DNA from: Solanum dulcamara
Lineage: Eukaryota > Streptophyta > Magnoliopsida > Solanales > Solanaceae
NCBI RefSeq assembly: GCF_947179165.1
Contig: NC_077242.1
Coordinates: 74,381,097-74,445,096 of the forward strand
DNA length: 64,000 bases
Direction: 5' to 3'
Shown: piece by piece, positions 10,322 to 21,546 of the stretch
How the letters are laid out: each line of letters begins with the position of its first letter
Position numbering within the stretch: position 1 is the first letter of the stretch
Notes under the pieces: model-generated
Databases searched by the model: none
What the model was told of the DNA's origin: nothing
What the model saw: the letters and a program-made list of their open reading frames with translations, nothing else
Translations under genes and position numbers: made by a program

Positions 10322-11305
10322 TGTTAGAAAACTGTATTGAAAAATATTAAACAGTAACAGAAACTTCTGAAAATAATAAAAAACAGAATCTGGAAATTTA
10401 ATGCAAGAACAAAATCGAGCCCACTGATTACACAGTGTGTCCTTAAGGAAATTATTCCCCTCAAAGTACCCGAGGTATTGGAATCTTTCCTCCCAGGATA
10501 GAACGATTTACTCACCAAAGTAGAGGTACTGCAAATCTTTGATGACAGCGAACCACTTGAAGGATGTATATCACACGATTTTAGGAAGTGTAGAAAGAAG
10601 AAGAAGAAGGTGGTATGTTCAGAATTTTCGTATGGAACATTCTGAAGATTTTACAGATATATATAGACTGTTTATACCTTTTCAGAAAAGGCACCTGTTG
10701 GGAAAAGGTTTGCCTGTTGAGGAGGTTTGCAACTTTTCGGACAAGGTTGCAACCATTCAAAAATCCGTTGGAAAAAACGGAGGAAAATTTTAAATTAATC
10801 CGGGAAGAAATGGGTCGCGGGTCAGGATTTTTTTCCCACTTAATTAATTAATTAAATAAATAATATTAATTAATTAAAAATTTAAAGAAAATTTGGTCCA
10901 AAAAGATTATCAATCAATCATATCAATTGACCAAATCCAAATCCAAATCCAAATCCGAATCCAAATCCGAATCCAAATCCGAATCCGAATCCGAATCCGA
11001 ATCCGAATCCGAATCCGAAGCCAAAGCCGAAGCCGAAGCCGAAGCCGAAGCCGAAGCCGTAGCCGTAGCCGAAGCCGAAGCCGAGCCGAGCCGAGCGAGC
11101 GACGACGACGACGGCGCGAGGGGAGACCCTCTTCTTGACCCTTTAGCAACATGAAGGAGTGCTTCTATTTTTAAATAGAAGACTTTTCATTTCCACCACC
11201 TATGTGGGACCAAAGCTTATTTAATAAAATAAGAGAGAACATATCATTTCCTCTCCACTTCTTTTTCCCTCAATTTCCCATTCAACCTATCAATTAAACC
11301 CAACA
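10322..11305 (-). repeat. 5' LTR of Copia 4576-11305
   Basis: 984-bp partner LTR in direct orientation to 4576-5561. It differs by a few substitutions, a T-run length change and the composition of its hexamer array. Confidence 0.94.
10933..11095. repeat. Graded hexanucleotide array, second LTR
   Basis: Same AAATCC-GAATCC-GAAGCC gradient as at 5189-5350 but with a different block order and unit mix. The array has changed since the two LTRs were made identical at insertion. Confidence 0.9.
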
Positions 11306-11310
11306 AATGG

Positions 11311-11680
11311 TGTTTGTGATGTGGGAGGTGTAGTTAGGGATAATCAAGGAAGAGTCATCATGGCCATCAAATTGCCCCTAGGCCAGGGAACCAACAACCA
11401 AGCTAAAGCCCAAGCCCAAGACCTCGCCCTCCTTTTTGGCTTGAAATGGAGTATAGTTAATGATTTAAGTTGTATTATTTCTGAGGTAGACTCTTTGTTT
11501 CTACAAAATTGCATCACCGATGTATGGATAATCCACTGGAGAATGGAAGACGTGATCAAAGAGATAAAGAATCTTATAAGCATACATGGCATTTCAGTTC
11601 AACATTTCTTCAGGGAAGCTAATAAAGTTGTCGATAAATTAGCTTCCCTAAGTCAGTCTCTTACTGACGTGCAAATCTAT
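11311..11680 (+). pseudogene. LINE-like RNase H domain, middle part
   Basis: Continues the frame interrupted at 4575; codon GG|T is split across the Copia insertion. It encodes most of an RVT_3-type RNase H fold: GGVVRDNQG, GQGTNNQAKAQ, EVDSL (second Asp) and the C-terminal REANKVVDKLA (last Asp). The usual catalytic Glu of N-N-x-A-E is Lys here, and a short AQ/AQD insertion follows, so activity is unlikely. It is cut at 11680 by a solo LTR and resumes at 16800. It would be a continuous frame from 4487 to 16919 without the two insertions. Confidence 0.8.
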
Positions 11681-12369
11681 TGTAATGACCCGGAAGGTCA
11701 TTTTCGATATTTTCAATAAAATTATCATTTTACCCCTTCTGTTGGTTTTTTCGAGTCATTTTTGGTTGGGTCTGAAAGTTAGTTTTTTGAAATCTTGTGA
11801 AAAGTTGAGGTTTTGTTTGATAAATGGGTTTTAAAGGCTTAAGTTGTCAAATTTTGAATTTCAGAGTCATCTGGAGTTTTGAGTCTCGGAATGAAATTCT
11901 GTCAATTCCATCAGTTCCAGAATATGAAAATTGGTCTACTAGAGTTGTCGGAATCAGATTTGGAGTACTTAAAACGTGGAATTTAGGTTTGAAGTTGAAA
12001 ATTGAGTTAAAGTTTGATCTAAGTTTGACTTTGATCAACATTTGAGGTTCGGGAGCTCAGATTAGAATTCTTATGGTTCCAATGGTTTAAGGAGGTGATT
12101 CTAACGGTGGAAATGGTTTCGTTATAATTTTTAGAAGTCCCGAGGGTATTTTGGGTATTTCAAGTGCCGAAACTAGTTTGATTGTGACTTGTCATATTTA
12201 AGGCCAAGGAGGCCTCGAATTTGAATTCCGATGATTCCATTGAGCCCAGAACGTCGAATTTAGTAGGTTTGCTTAAATAATTTGTGTATACGGGGTTCCG
12301 AACGAACCCCGAGGGTCTATTCCGTAATTTTAAGACTTGTTAGAATCTGCTATTTAGTGTCTGTAAAAC

Positions 12370-12550
12370 TCTTCTCTGCGTTGGCGAAGCCTTATCCGCG
12401 TTCGCGGAGTATGATGGTTTCCTTCTCTGCATTCACGGAGGAAATGCCATGTTCGCGGAGTATGATGACTCCCTTCTCTATGTTTGCTGAGGATAGGATG
12501 CGTTCGCGGAGTATGATGACTCCCTTCTCCGCATCGCGGAGGATAGGACA
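12370..12550. repeat. GC-rich tandem repeat in solo LTR
   Basis: About three imperfect units of roughly 55-60 bp containing GTTCGCGGAGTATGATG and CTTCTCCGC words. They form short inverted pairs (CGCGGAG / CTCCGCG). A different CG-rich repeat occupies the matching place in the related LTR at 49610-49800. Confidence 0.7.
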
Positions 12551-13049
12551 CGTAATATTTATGTCTTTAAAAAAAGAAACATGCATGTTTTTTCATATCT
12601 AAGAGAGCCTCCGTGTTCACAGAGAATAAAATTCGTCTGAACAGTGTTTATTCGGAATTTCACCATTTTTATCATTTCAAAGCTCTGTTTAGGCGATTTG
12701 GAAGGAGTTTCTTGCGGGGAAAATATTGGGTAAGCTATTCTAATCTATTTTCTTGATTACTCATTACTTATTTGGATTTTTAAACATGAAATTGGTGATT
12801 TTGAGTTGGAGTAATTGGGTTTTTCAAGAACAATGCAAATTTAGTTTTCTATTGATTTTCAACTCATTTTAACTCCATTTTTGAAACGATTTTCACCATT
12901 AGATTTCTTATTACTTGGTGAATGTTTTCATATAAAAATAATTAGATTCCGAATTTGATTTCCGATAGGAGATTTTTGACCATTTTACCCTTTTCACTCG
13001 AATTGCTTGATTTTAGTGTCAATATCTTCAAAATGTGATTGTGAGTCTA

Positions 13050-15551
13050 TGTAACACCCCTCAAAATTATCCCTAAGATTCGGGCCTTCTTTGTATACGT
13101 GTGGGGCCCATCGTATTTATTTCGAAGTATGTGCTTGAGTTAAGATGAGTCCCTGAGAAATTAGGAGCGTTGGAGGTGATGTGGGGTCATTGAGGACCCC
13201 TAGGACCGAGCTAAGTCCAAGAGATCCATTGTGGCTAAGTTTAGGATGAGTTCATGTAAGGGTCGACTTTTAACGACCCTATCTTTTGAAAGGCGTCAAT
13301 CTGGGTGGCCCACGACCTATCAAATTAAAGTTCGTCGAGTCTTCTTTCCAACGCCACCAAGAACGTAAATTTTGGAGTTCGGAGTCAAAAGATATGACGA
13401 TCCTAAGATGAACTAGCACGACAGGAATTTCATTTTTGGCCTGAGTTGCAACTGCTGGGGAAATGGCCTTGGCGCTATAAGGGCGCGACGCGCCATTATC
13501 GCGCCAGAAATATGCCTCAGTAGTTTGGTCCCTGGCGCAACGCGCCACTAAAAGTTGTGCAGGGTTTTTCAGGCCAAATTCCCAAAATTCAGAACAATGG
13601 GCTTGGCGCTGTAAGGGCGCGACGCGCCACTATCGCGCCAGAAACATGCCTCAGTAGTTTGGTCCCTAGCGCGACGCGCCACTAAAAGTTGTGCAGGTTT
13701 TAGGCGTGATTGGCCTTGGCGCTGTAAGGGCGTGACGCGCCACTATCGCACCAAGGGCGTTTTAGCCTATTTTCAGAACTTTTGAGGAGGGGCAATTTGG
13801 GAACTTACCCAAATTATATATATGTAACCCTTGGTCTTTTGGGAACCCATTTTGGCAGCCCCCACTCTCTCTCTAAAAAGCCCTAGGAGCTTCTCTCTCT
13901 CTCTCTTCTTCATCTTCTCCATTTCCAACAAAAAGAGTCCAAGAGCTTCAAGATTTGAGTCCCCCATTGAAGACCCAACATCAAGGTTTCTTCAAAGTCT
14001 TCAAACAAGGTATGTAAGGCTATCCAAAACATGGGCTAAGTTCACCCATATGCCCTATTCTTGCTTGAGGTTAGATATTCATGAAAAATAGAGTTCTTGG
14101 TATGGTGTATGTCTATATGAACTTTGTCTCCTATTTATATAATGCTATATGTGTTGATGTTGTTGAGCCAAGAAGTCCTTAAATTCCTTCATGATTAGTA
14201 TGAATTGATGGAGATGAATTGTTGTTATGTTTTGTTGACCTCTTTAGCTATGTGAATATGTTGTTTAAGTCAATTTCCTTAAATGCGCTATTCTATTTGA
14301 ATGGTTGAGTTGAAGTCATAGAGTTGTGTTAAATCTTGAGGAGATGTCATAAATATTCATATAGAGGAGGCTTGATTGAGTTGATATGAGGAAGGAATTG
14401 GCAAGTGGACAAGGTCCTAAATGAGACTTATCATTGTGCCTTAATTGAATTGCAAATGAGAACCGAGTTGATGAGGTGGTATTGTACCACATGAAATTAG
14501 CCGTGAGGGCTTGTTTGAGATGATTTGAGAATTCTTATGAGCATAGAGTCATGGGAGGAGTATCGAGAACCGAAGCGGGTGAGAGTATAGTCCATACTCG
14601 AACCCTAGAAACTACGCCGCCAACGTAGGTAGGGATGGAACCGTTAAAGTTGGATGCTTCCCGAGGGATTGGAACCGTTAAAGTCGGATGCTTCCCGTGG
14701 GATCAAACCGTTAAAGTCGGATGTTTCCCATTTGTATTGTCCTGAAATGATAGGACTTGACTAATCGATGGTACTCATGATTAGAGAGGCGTTCATACCC
14801 TGGCAAGGTATGGACGGACGTGGTAACAACGTCGGATTGTTGTACTATCACCGGCTCATAGGTGATGGTTGTCGGTTAAGAGAAACTCCCATTTAGGCCT
14901 TGTTAGTGCTCCGAGTCAGTTGAGTTAAGTGGCTTATGAGTTAGTCCTGTCTAAACTATTCTTGTTGGACTTAGGACATTGAGTGAGTTGTGATGTATAC
15001 ATGTATGAGTTGAGGTCCTGAGTTGGTATTGATGTTTTCTTAATGTGGTTTCATCCGACCATTTTACATACTCGTACATTCCATGTACTGACGCCATTTG
15101 GCCTGCATCGTTTCATGATGCAGAGACAGGTACTAGAGATCATCAACCGGCGCTCCGTTGAAGATCCACATACACTTCCAGCCAGTCGGTGAGTCCTCCT
15201 AGTTCCCGGAGGATATTGGGCCTTCTTGTACAGTTTTGTTGTCTCTTCTTGTATTTAGATTGTTGGTAGCCATGGGCTTGTCATTGGCACCTTTTAGACT
15301 TGAATAGAGGCTTCGTAGACTGGAGTGTGGGGAGGATTAAACTGTTATCTTGAGGAGTCTTAATTTACTATTCTTGTTGGGTTGTAAATGTTTAGCCTTC
15401 GGCCCTTATAGTATGAAAAGTATTTCATTAATTGAGTCCGCTAAGAGAATGTGAATGAATGAATGAGTGACTGGACCAGGTGGTTCGCTCGGAGGTCTAA
15501 AATGGCCTTCGGGTGCCGGTTACGTCTAGGGTACCCTCCCGAGGCGTGACA
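13050..15551 (+). mobile_element. Gypsy solo LTR (inner)
   Basis: Starts TGTAACACCCCTC and ends GAGGCGTGACA, with a perfect 5-bp target duplication GTCTA at 13045-13049 and 15552-15556. 2502 bp, same family as the LTRs of the full Gypsy element at 51279-60743 (there in reverse). There are no internal sequences, hence a solo LTR. Contents in order: CG-rich repeats at 13440-13760, a CT-rich stretch at about 13866-13925, three copies of a 33-bp CCGTTAAAGTCGGATG repeat at 14640-14735, and the conserved 15060-15130 block. Confidence 0.93.
13440..13760. repeat. GCGCGACGCGCC-type repeat array
   Basis: About three units of roughly 130 bp, each with GGGCGCGACGCGCC, a GCGCCAGAAA turn and the CCTCAGTAGTTTGGTCC spacer. 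It is a GC island in AT-rich DNA and is shared by the F1 Gypsy LTRs (38300-38600, 53060-53200, 60040-60330). Confidence 0.8.
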
Positions 15552-16799
15552 GTCTATGTTTGATTAGATTGTGGTAATTTGGAGTATCTTTAGAAGGGGA
15601 AAAACGGTGATTTCAGATTGTTCGTGACTTTTGGCTAAGGCAAGTGGAATTCTAACCTTTGTTAAGTATGTTGAACTTTGTATTTTCCTATGTGAGGGGA
15701 TTAGGGTGTGTTGGGTCATTATATTGAATTGAATTATATGAGTTGAAGTGTGATAGTAGAAATTCGGATAGGGTTAATTGTCTAAGTGTTGTGAACTACG
15801 GGACATTGATCTATTGTGTGATTGCGGATCATATAGCATCTTATGTGAATATTTATCCTGTTTCACTCATTACTTGTGCATGTATTATATCTGTGATGAC
15901 GGAGAAATGATATGAGTGAGGTACTGGGTATTAGGACCGAGGTTTCTACCGGTCGAGGTGATTTGTCGTGGTTTTTTCCATCGGCCGAGGTCTCTTCCGA
16001 CGGATATTATGGCCGAGGTCTCTTCTGGCAGATATTTGCCGAGGTCTTTTCCAGCGGATACATGGTCTATGTGAGGCCCCCATGGGTTTCGTTCTGAGGT
16101 GATCAGCGGAAGTGTATCGTAGGACAGACATGCATCACGATATTTGACATTGCATTTGCATCTATTTCATCCTTTGATTGATTGTGATTTGAGATCTCCT
16201 GTGTTTGGCTAAGTATAGGGGTGAGAACGTATTTGTACTTTCTATTTGTGGACTGTCTAGTATTCTGGTATAATTGTGATATAAACTGTATAGATTGGGT
16301 TGTCTGAGTGCAGATGTGTAGTTGTGGAGGATTGTGATTGGGATGTCAGGAGTACCCGTGTTCTGCATTGCTTTACTTAGGGTTTTGTTTCCATTTTACT
16401 GAGTACTGTATCGTTGGTGCTCACTCCTTGCTTCTACATTTATGTAGGATTTGAGCCCGATACCTCCTGCTCTTAGTACTTCTTTGATCGGGCCGAGCTT
16501 CTAGACGCGTGTTCGGTAGACTCTCGCCGCCCACTTAGTTTATGTTTTGTTCTACTTGAGGACTGAGACATATAGACTTGTATCTTTTTTTTTTCTGTTG
16601 AAATAGTGTCTTGTACAAGTGACACCAAGTCTTAGGTGGTTTAGAATCTATTATCCACTTATTTCTTATCTATATCATATTAGACTTTACATTTCCACTT
16701 TTATTTTCGCTTATTTTGAATTGTTCAGACTCTTAGGCTGACTCGTCTTGATGGATTAGGCGAGTGCCATCACACCCGATTTCGGGTTGTGACATCTAC

Positions 16800-16919
16800 T
16801 CTCTCTTCAACACCATCCCTACAATAGCGAAAGGGATTCTCAACTTAGATAGGTGGAATTACCCTTCTTTCAGAGTCAAAAAGCGTAGCCCAAATACTTT
16901 GAGTTATGATCCCCGTTGA
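16800..16919 (+). pseudogene. LINE-like ORF, 3' end
   Basis: Resumes the RNase H reading frame after the solo LTR: about 38 codons (S-L-F-N-T-I-P-T-I-A-K-G-I-L...) to a TGA at 16917-16919. The sequence after the stop (16920-17030) matches the start of the duplicated spacer at about 865-905. Confidence 0.68.
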
Positions 16920-16989
16920 ACCTCTCTTGATGTGCTACTATAGGATTTATTTTGTAGCTTAGACTATTGTGCATTCATGTGTTTGGTTT

Positions 16990-18403
16990 AACTGTGTAGA
17001 CAAACTCTTAAGAAGGTATGGCCCAACGCTTCTTCTTCAAATATAATTCTTTCTCAGTGGCAATATATATGGTTATTTTTTTTTTGAAAAAAAGAATGCA
17101 AAATTAATATGTACTTTAAGTTTTTAAAAGTTATATAATATATACATATAAATGCTACAATGAATCTAAGATGTTTGAGGATATGCCTGAAATAAAATTA
17201 ATAGTTATTTTAATTATTGAGATGTTTTAGATTCCTCCACTAAAAATTGGACATCATGGAAGATTTGGAGTTGATAAACTTAACGAAGAATGAATTTTCA
17301 CTGTTTAAGTTAATGAAATTCATCTCTATTAAAATTTTTCAAATCTACACAATTATAATTACAACCACTATAGTCAATAGACATTGTATCTTGTGTTAAA
17401 ATTACTACTATTACTTTATTTGGTATAGTAATGTTTTGGTCACGTATGACTTTCCTGTGAAAAATAGCTTGTTATTTTCCATGCCACTAAATATGTTAGA
17501 TGCACGTTTTTATGTTCAGTATGTATAGTTCCTGTGAATTATTCTTCATCATTTTATGATACAGTAATAAGACAAATGTCAAACAAGCAGGTTGATTTGG
17601 ATAAGCAAATAAAAAATAAGTCAAGTGAAAATAAATAAAATATTCAATACACATATATTTGAATATGGATAATTAATGGGTGAACCAACAGATAATATGG
17701 ATATCCACGTTCATTGCGTCTTAATTATTATGTAATGAAATAAGTACTCTCATAATACCAACATATTTTGTTCTTTTTCTTAGGGTGTGTTTGATATGAG
17801 ATTTTTTTTTTGTTTGTGTATGTTTTTGTAGAAACTTTTTTTTTTCTGAAAAATAAATGGTCCTTATTTAGGGTTGGGAATCAGATTTTGGATCGGGGTC
17901 ACAATTCTGATTTCAGATCTCGAGTCAGGATTGTATATCGAGACGATTCTTGAATTGATGTAAAGATTTGGATCTCAAGTCGGTGTTGGGAGTTGGGTCT
18001 TGAGTCGATGTCAGGATTTGAATTTCAATTTGATATTAGGAGTCAGGTTTCGATTTTGTGTCAAGATTTTAGTCTCTAGTTTGGGTCAAGAGTTAGGGTC
18101 TAGATCGGGGTCAAGAGTTGCTAAGATTGTGTGATTACAATAATATTTTTTTAACTCAATGTATAATGTATTTATTATCTAAATCATGGCTAGAAATATA
18201 TTTTGGTCAATTAACAATTAAATTTTCGTCATTAAATTTAATAAATGCCATGTGTCCTCAATCCAAACAAAAACTTGAAAAAAATCGAGAAGAGAAATGA
18301 AAAGAAGCGATTCAATCTATATATTTAGTTGAGCCTCATAAAAATACCATGATATTAAAAAGTAATAAAAAAAATATATGTATTATTGGTTATTGCAGAT
18401 TAA
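16990..18403. repeat. Duplicated spacer segment (unit C)
   Basis: Paralog of 885-2440 without the palindromic-array insert. It includes a G/T minisatellite at 17865-18120. I see no gene. Confidence 0.75.
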
Positions 18404-19127
18404 TTAAATGGGAGGACAGGGCTTTGTGCAGTAGCATTTGGAGTCAGGACCACACTCTCCAAATGCAAAGCCCTCACTTTGGCAGGCAGTTGAACACTTT
18501 GCATTTTCTACACATGCTCCCTGGAATGTTTTGCTTGCTTCTTGACAAATTTTTGCCTCTGTCATAACAAAAATAATAAAATAAAAGTAAGAATTAATAA
18601 CATTACAATAAACAAAGGAGAATGATAAATTTAACTAATACACATTCACGCTGCGTAACGTTCATATTCTCTATAGATTAGATTCAAGATCGAGAGATCT
18701 CATCCATCCCATCATATTCAGTTACATTAACTTGTCTCAACTAGTTTGATTTGTGATATAATTTTTTTTTGGCTTTCCGGTCCACCAATGTTTTGTATCT
18801 ATAATGGGACTCAACTAAATTTAGATTCACACTTTTTTTTTATTATCAGAGGCTCAAACTCGATACTTCTGAATAAAGGTGATGGAATCCTGAATTAACC
18901 CCATCACCACTCATGTTGGTGATTTGCAATATAATTGATTGAGTGATTACTTGTAAAAGGATATATAAAATTTTAAAATATTTTTTTGTTTAGTTTCTTA
19001 TCATTCTTAATTGGTAAAGAAAGCCTAAAAAGTAAAGAGATGATATACCTGCATTGTTCATGAAAAACAGCACAAGAAGGAACACAACTTTAAACAAAGA
19101 CAAAGACAAAGACAAAGAGGGTGCCAT
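18404..19127 (-). CDS. Plant defensin, copy C
   Basis: Predicted secreted antimicrobial peptide, 77 aa. Exon 1 is 19049-19127, the intron 18559-19048 (GT/AG), exon 2 18404-18558. The signal peptide carries two extra Ser-Leu pairs from a 12-bp in-frame expansion of a TTTGTC repeat (S-L-S-L-S-L-F, where A and D have S-L-F). The junction codon is Glu and the mature part starts with A-K-I-C. All eight cysteines are present with the spacing given for copy B. The EGF motif and gamma-core G-E-C are intact and the C-terminus is K-P-C-P-P-I. The mature peptide equals that of copy D; one Pro codon differs silently. It lies between the unit C spacer and the second LINE fragment. Confidence 0.92.
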
Positions 19128-19207
19128 CTTCTTCTTTTGTTTTGTTTTGTTATAATCTCTTCAAAAGGTATTTTTGATTATGAAAATTATGAAGCACCAT
19201 GCTTATC

Positions 19208-19217
19208 TTATATAGAG
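19208..19217 (-). promoter_or_regulatory. TATA box of defensin copy C
   Basis: Minus-strand CTCTATATAA, 81-90 bp upstream of the ATG at 19127. Confidence 0.6.
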
Positions 19218-19779
19218 TTAAGAAATGGTTCACTTGCTATTACATTTAATGAGTGTCCACCCCTTTAATTATGATCTGGATACTAGTACTATTTAATGAG
19301 ATTTCTTTCCTATTTAATGAGATTTTTTTCACTTACACACTATATTTAGAGCCGTCAATCTGTTAGACCCGGCTAAATTTACGATTTGATAGAATTGAAT
19401 AAATATTTTTGACCATTTAAGAACAATACTTTTTAGTCCAATCAGAATAAGTGTGTTGGCTCATGGGGCTTGAACAGTGTGGTTGGGCCGGCCCATGAGC
19501 CATTTTCTTAAAAAGCTATAAATAAGTAAATAACAAGAGTAATTCAATTTAAAGTATATTTAAGCCATCACACACGTATATCTAATACTATTTAATGAGA
19601 TTTCTTTCACTTACACACGTATATCTAAAGCCGTATGTCAATATGTGCTAGACTCGGTTAAATCCGCGATTTAATAGGGTTGAACTAAAATTTTTGAACC
19701 CCATTTAAAAACAAGAATTTTTAGCCCAACCCGAATAAGTCCGTTGGGATCTTGTCCTAGTAGTTCCTGTTAACAAACC

Positions 19780-20395
19780 AGTAAAGACATTCATGGGTAC
19801 AGTATAACACATTAAAGACAACAATCAGTATGACTCAGAAAAGCCTTCTATCAGCAGATCTAACTTTCTAATCACATTCAACATCTGTCAACTTATCAAA
19901 ACTAGATTCAAAAGCACCCAAGTAAAAGTTTAGAAGATGTTTGTTTGATATTTCATAAAAATATGATTGAGAAAATTGCCAGAGTGGTCAAGTGGAACAA
20001 ACCCTCTCCCACATTTTTTAAATTAAACACCGATGAATCCTGTATTAATTGTGTTTGTGGTGGGGGAGGTGTACTTTGGGATAATCAAGGAAGAGTCATC
20101 ATGGCCATCAGCTTGTCCCTAGGCCAGGGAATCAACAACCAAGCTAAAGCCCTCGCCCTCCTTTTTGGATAGTTAATCGTTTCAGTTCTATTGTTGCTGA
20201 AGTAGACTCTTTGTTTCTACAAAATTGCATTACCGATGTCTGGACAATCTACTGGAGAATGGAGGATGCGATCAAAGAGATAAAGAATCATACATGGCAT
20301 TTTTGTTCAACATTTCTTCAGGGAAGCTAATAAAGTTGCCGATAAATTAGCTTTCCTAAGTCACTCTCTTACTCATGTGCAAATATAATTCTTTC
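19780..20395 (+). pseudogene. LINE-like RNase H fragment, second copy
   Basis: Paralog of 4350-4575 plus 11311-11680, uninterrupted by retrotransposons. The frame from about 19945 reads I-E-K-I-A-R-V-V-K-W and L-N-T-D-E-S, then C-G-G-G-G-V, but a deletion near 20160-20175 creates a stop. Sequence matching REANKV and DKLA continues out of frame to about 20375. At about 20045 it shows the empty site for the Copia at 4576-11305. Confidence 0.75.
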
Positions 20396-21309
20396 TCAAT
20401 GGCAATATATATGGTTTAATTTATTTTATTTTTTAAAAAAAGAATGCAAAATTAGTATGTACCGTTAAGTTTTTAAAAGTTTATATAATATAAACTTAAC
20501 GAAGAATGGATTTTCACTGTTTAAGTTGATGAAATTCATCTCTATTGGTTATTTTTCAGTCTACACTATTATAATTACAATTACTATAAACATTGTATCT
20601 TGTGTTCAAATTACTACTATTACTTTATTTGGTATAGTAATGTTTTGGTCACGTATGGCTTTCATGTGAAAAATAGCTTGTTATTTTCCATGCCACTAAA
20701 TATGTTAGATGAACGTTTTTTTGTTCAATCTAGGTACTGTGAATTATTTTTCATCATTTTATGATAATGTAATAAAACAAATGTCAAACGAGCAGGTTGA
20801 GTTGGATATGAGCAAATAAAAAATAAGTCAAGCAAAAATGAATAAAATATTTGATACATATATATTTTATATGGATAAATAACGGATGAACCAACCGATA
20901 ACATGGATATCCACGTTCATTGCGTCTTAATTATTATGTAATGAAGTAAGTACTCTCGTAATACCAACATATTTTGTTCTTTTTCTTAAGGTGTGTTTGA
21001 TATAGTTTTTTTTTGTGTGTGTTTTTGTAGAAATCTTTTTTCTGAAAAATAAATGGTCCTAATTCAGGGTTGGGAATCAGATCTTGAATTGGGGTCATAA
21101 TTCTGATTTTAGGTCTCGAGTTAGGATTATAAATCGAGTCTCGAATCAAGAGGCGAGTCTTGAATTGATGTAAAGATTTGGATCTCGAATCGGTATTGGG
21201 AGTTGGCTCTTGGGTCGATGTCAGAATTTGGATCTCAATTTGATACAAGGAGTCAGGTCTTAGGTTTGTGTCAAGATTTTAGTCTCGAGTTCGGGTCAAG
21301 ATCGGGGTC
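20396..21309. repeat. Duplicated spacer segment (unit D, left part)
   Basis: Paralog of 910-1850 and 17040-18110, ending in the G/T minisatellite at GGGTC (21305-21309). A Copia element is inserted there. The rest of the spacer resumes at 33714 after a second GGGTC. No gene seen. Confidence 0.75.
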
Positions 21310-21546
21310 TATTAGGACAATGTTATTGTAGTTAGTGCTTAATGTACTTTATTACTGTATAGGTTGTTATTTATTGTTTCCACTATTTTAGGAGCTTGTT
21401 ATTTTATTCTCCTTGATTTATGGTTCAGTTACCAGCTTAGGATTAGTTCCAGCTTAGGAGGTGACTCTTGTTATTTTTGTATATATCTTTCAGTTATCAT
21501 CAATTAATAAAGATTATCTTTGCTTCATCTTCCTTAATCTTTTATA
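21310..21546 (+). repeat. 5' LTR, TA...TA type
   Basis: 237 bp, same length and closely similar to the complete LTR at 40892-41128. Its 3' end directly abuts the TGGTATCAGAGC primer site. Confidence 0.85.

Larger units (their letters stand above)
4576..11305 (-). mobile_element. Young full-length Ty1/copia retrotransposon
   Basis: Complete LTR element flanked by a perfect 5-bp target duplication, AATGG at 4571-4575 and 11306-11310. LTRs are 4576-5561 (986 bp, 3' LTR in the element's sense) and 10322-11305 (984 bp, 5' LTR), with TG...CA ends (sense TGTTGGG...CTAACA). By eye only about 4-5 substitutions separate the LTRs outside the hexanucleotide array, so insertion was recent. A polypurine tract (sense TGTGGGGGAT) abuts the 3' LTR at 5562-5572. 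One unbroken gag-pol ORF fills the interior. The usual TGGTATCAGAGC primer site is not seen next to the 5' LTR. It lies inside the LINE-like ORF; the paralog at about 20045 is an empty site. Confidence 0.96.
11681..16794 (+). mobile_element. Gypsy-type solo LTR (outer of a nested pair)
   Basis: Starts TGTAATGACCC and ends TTGTGACA. Flanks TCTAT (11676-11680) and TCTAC (16795-16799) form a 5-bp target duplication with one mismatch. Minus the inner insertion it is about 2.6 kb. It has no internal region, primer site or pol, so it is a solo LTR left by LTR-LTR recombination. Orientation is inferred from the TGTAA...GACA polarity shared with the other Gypsy LTRs here. Confidence 0.82.
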
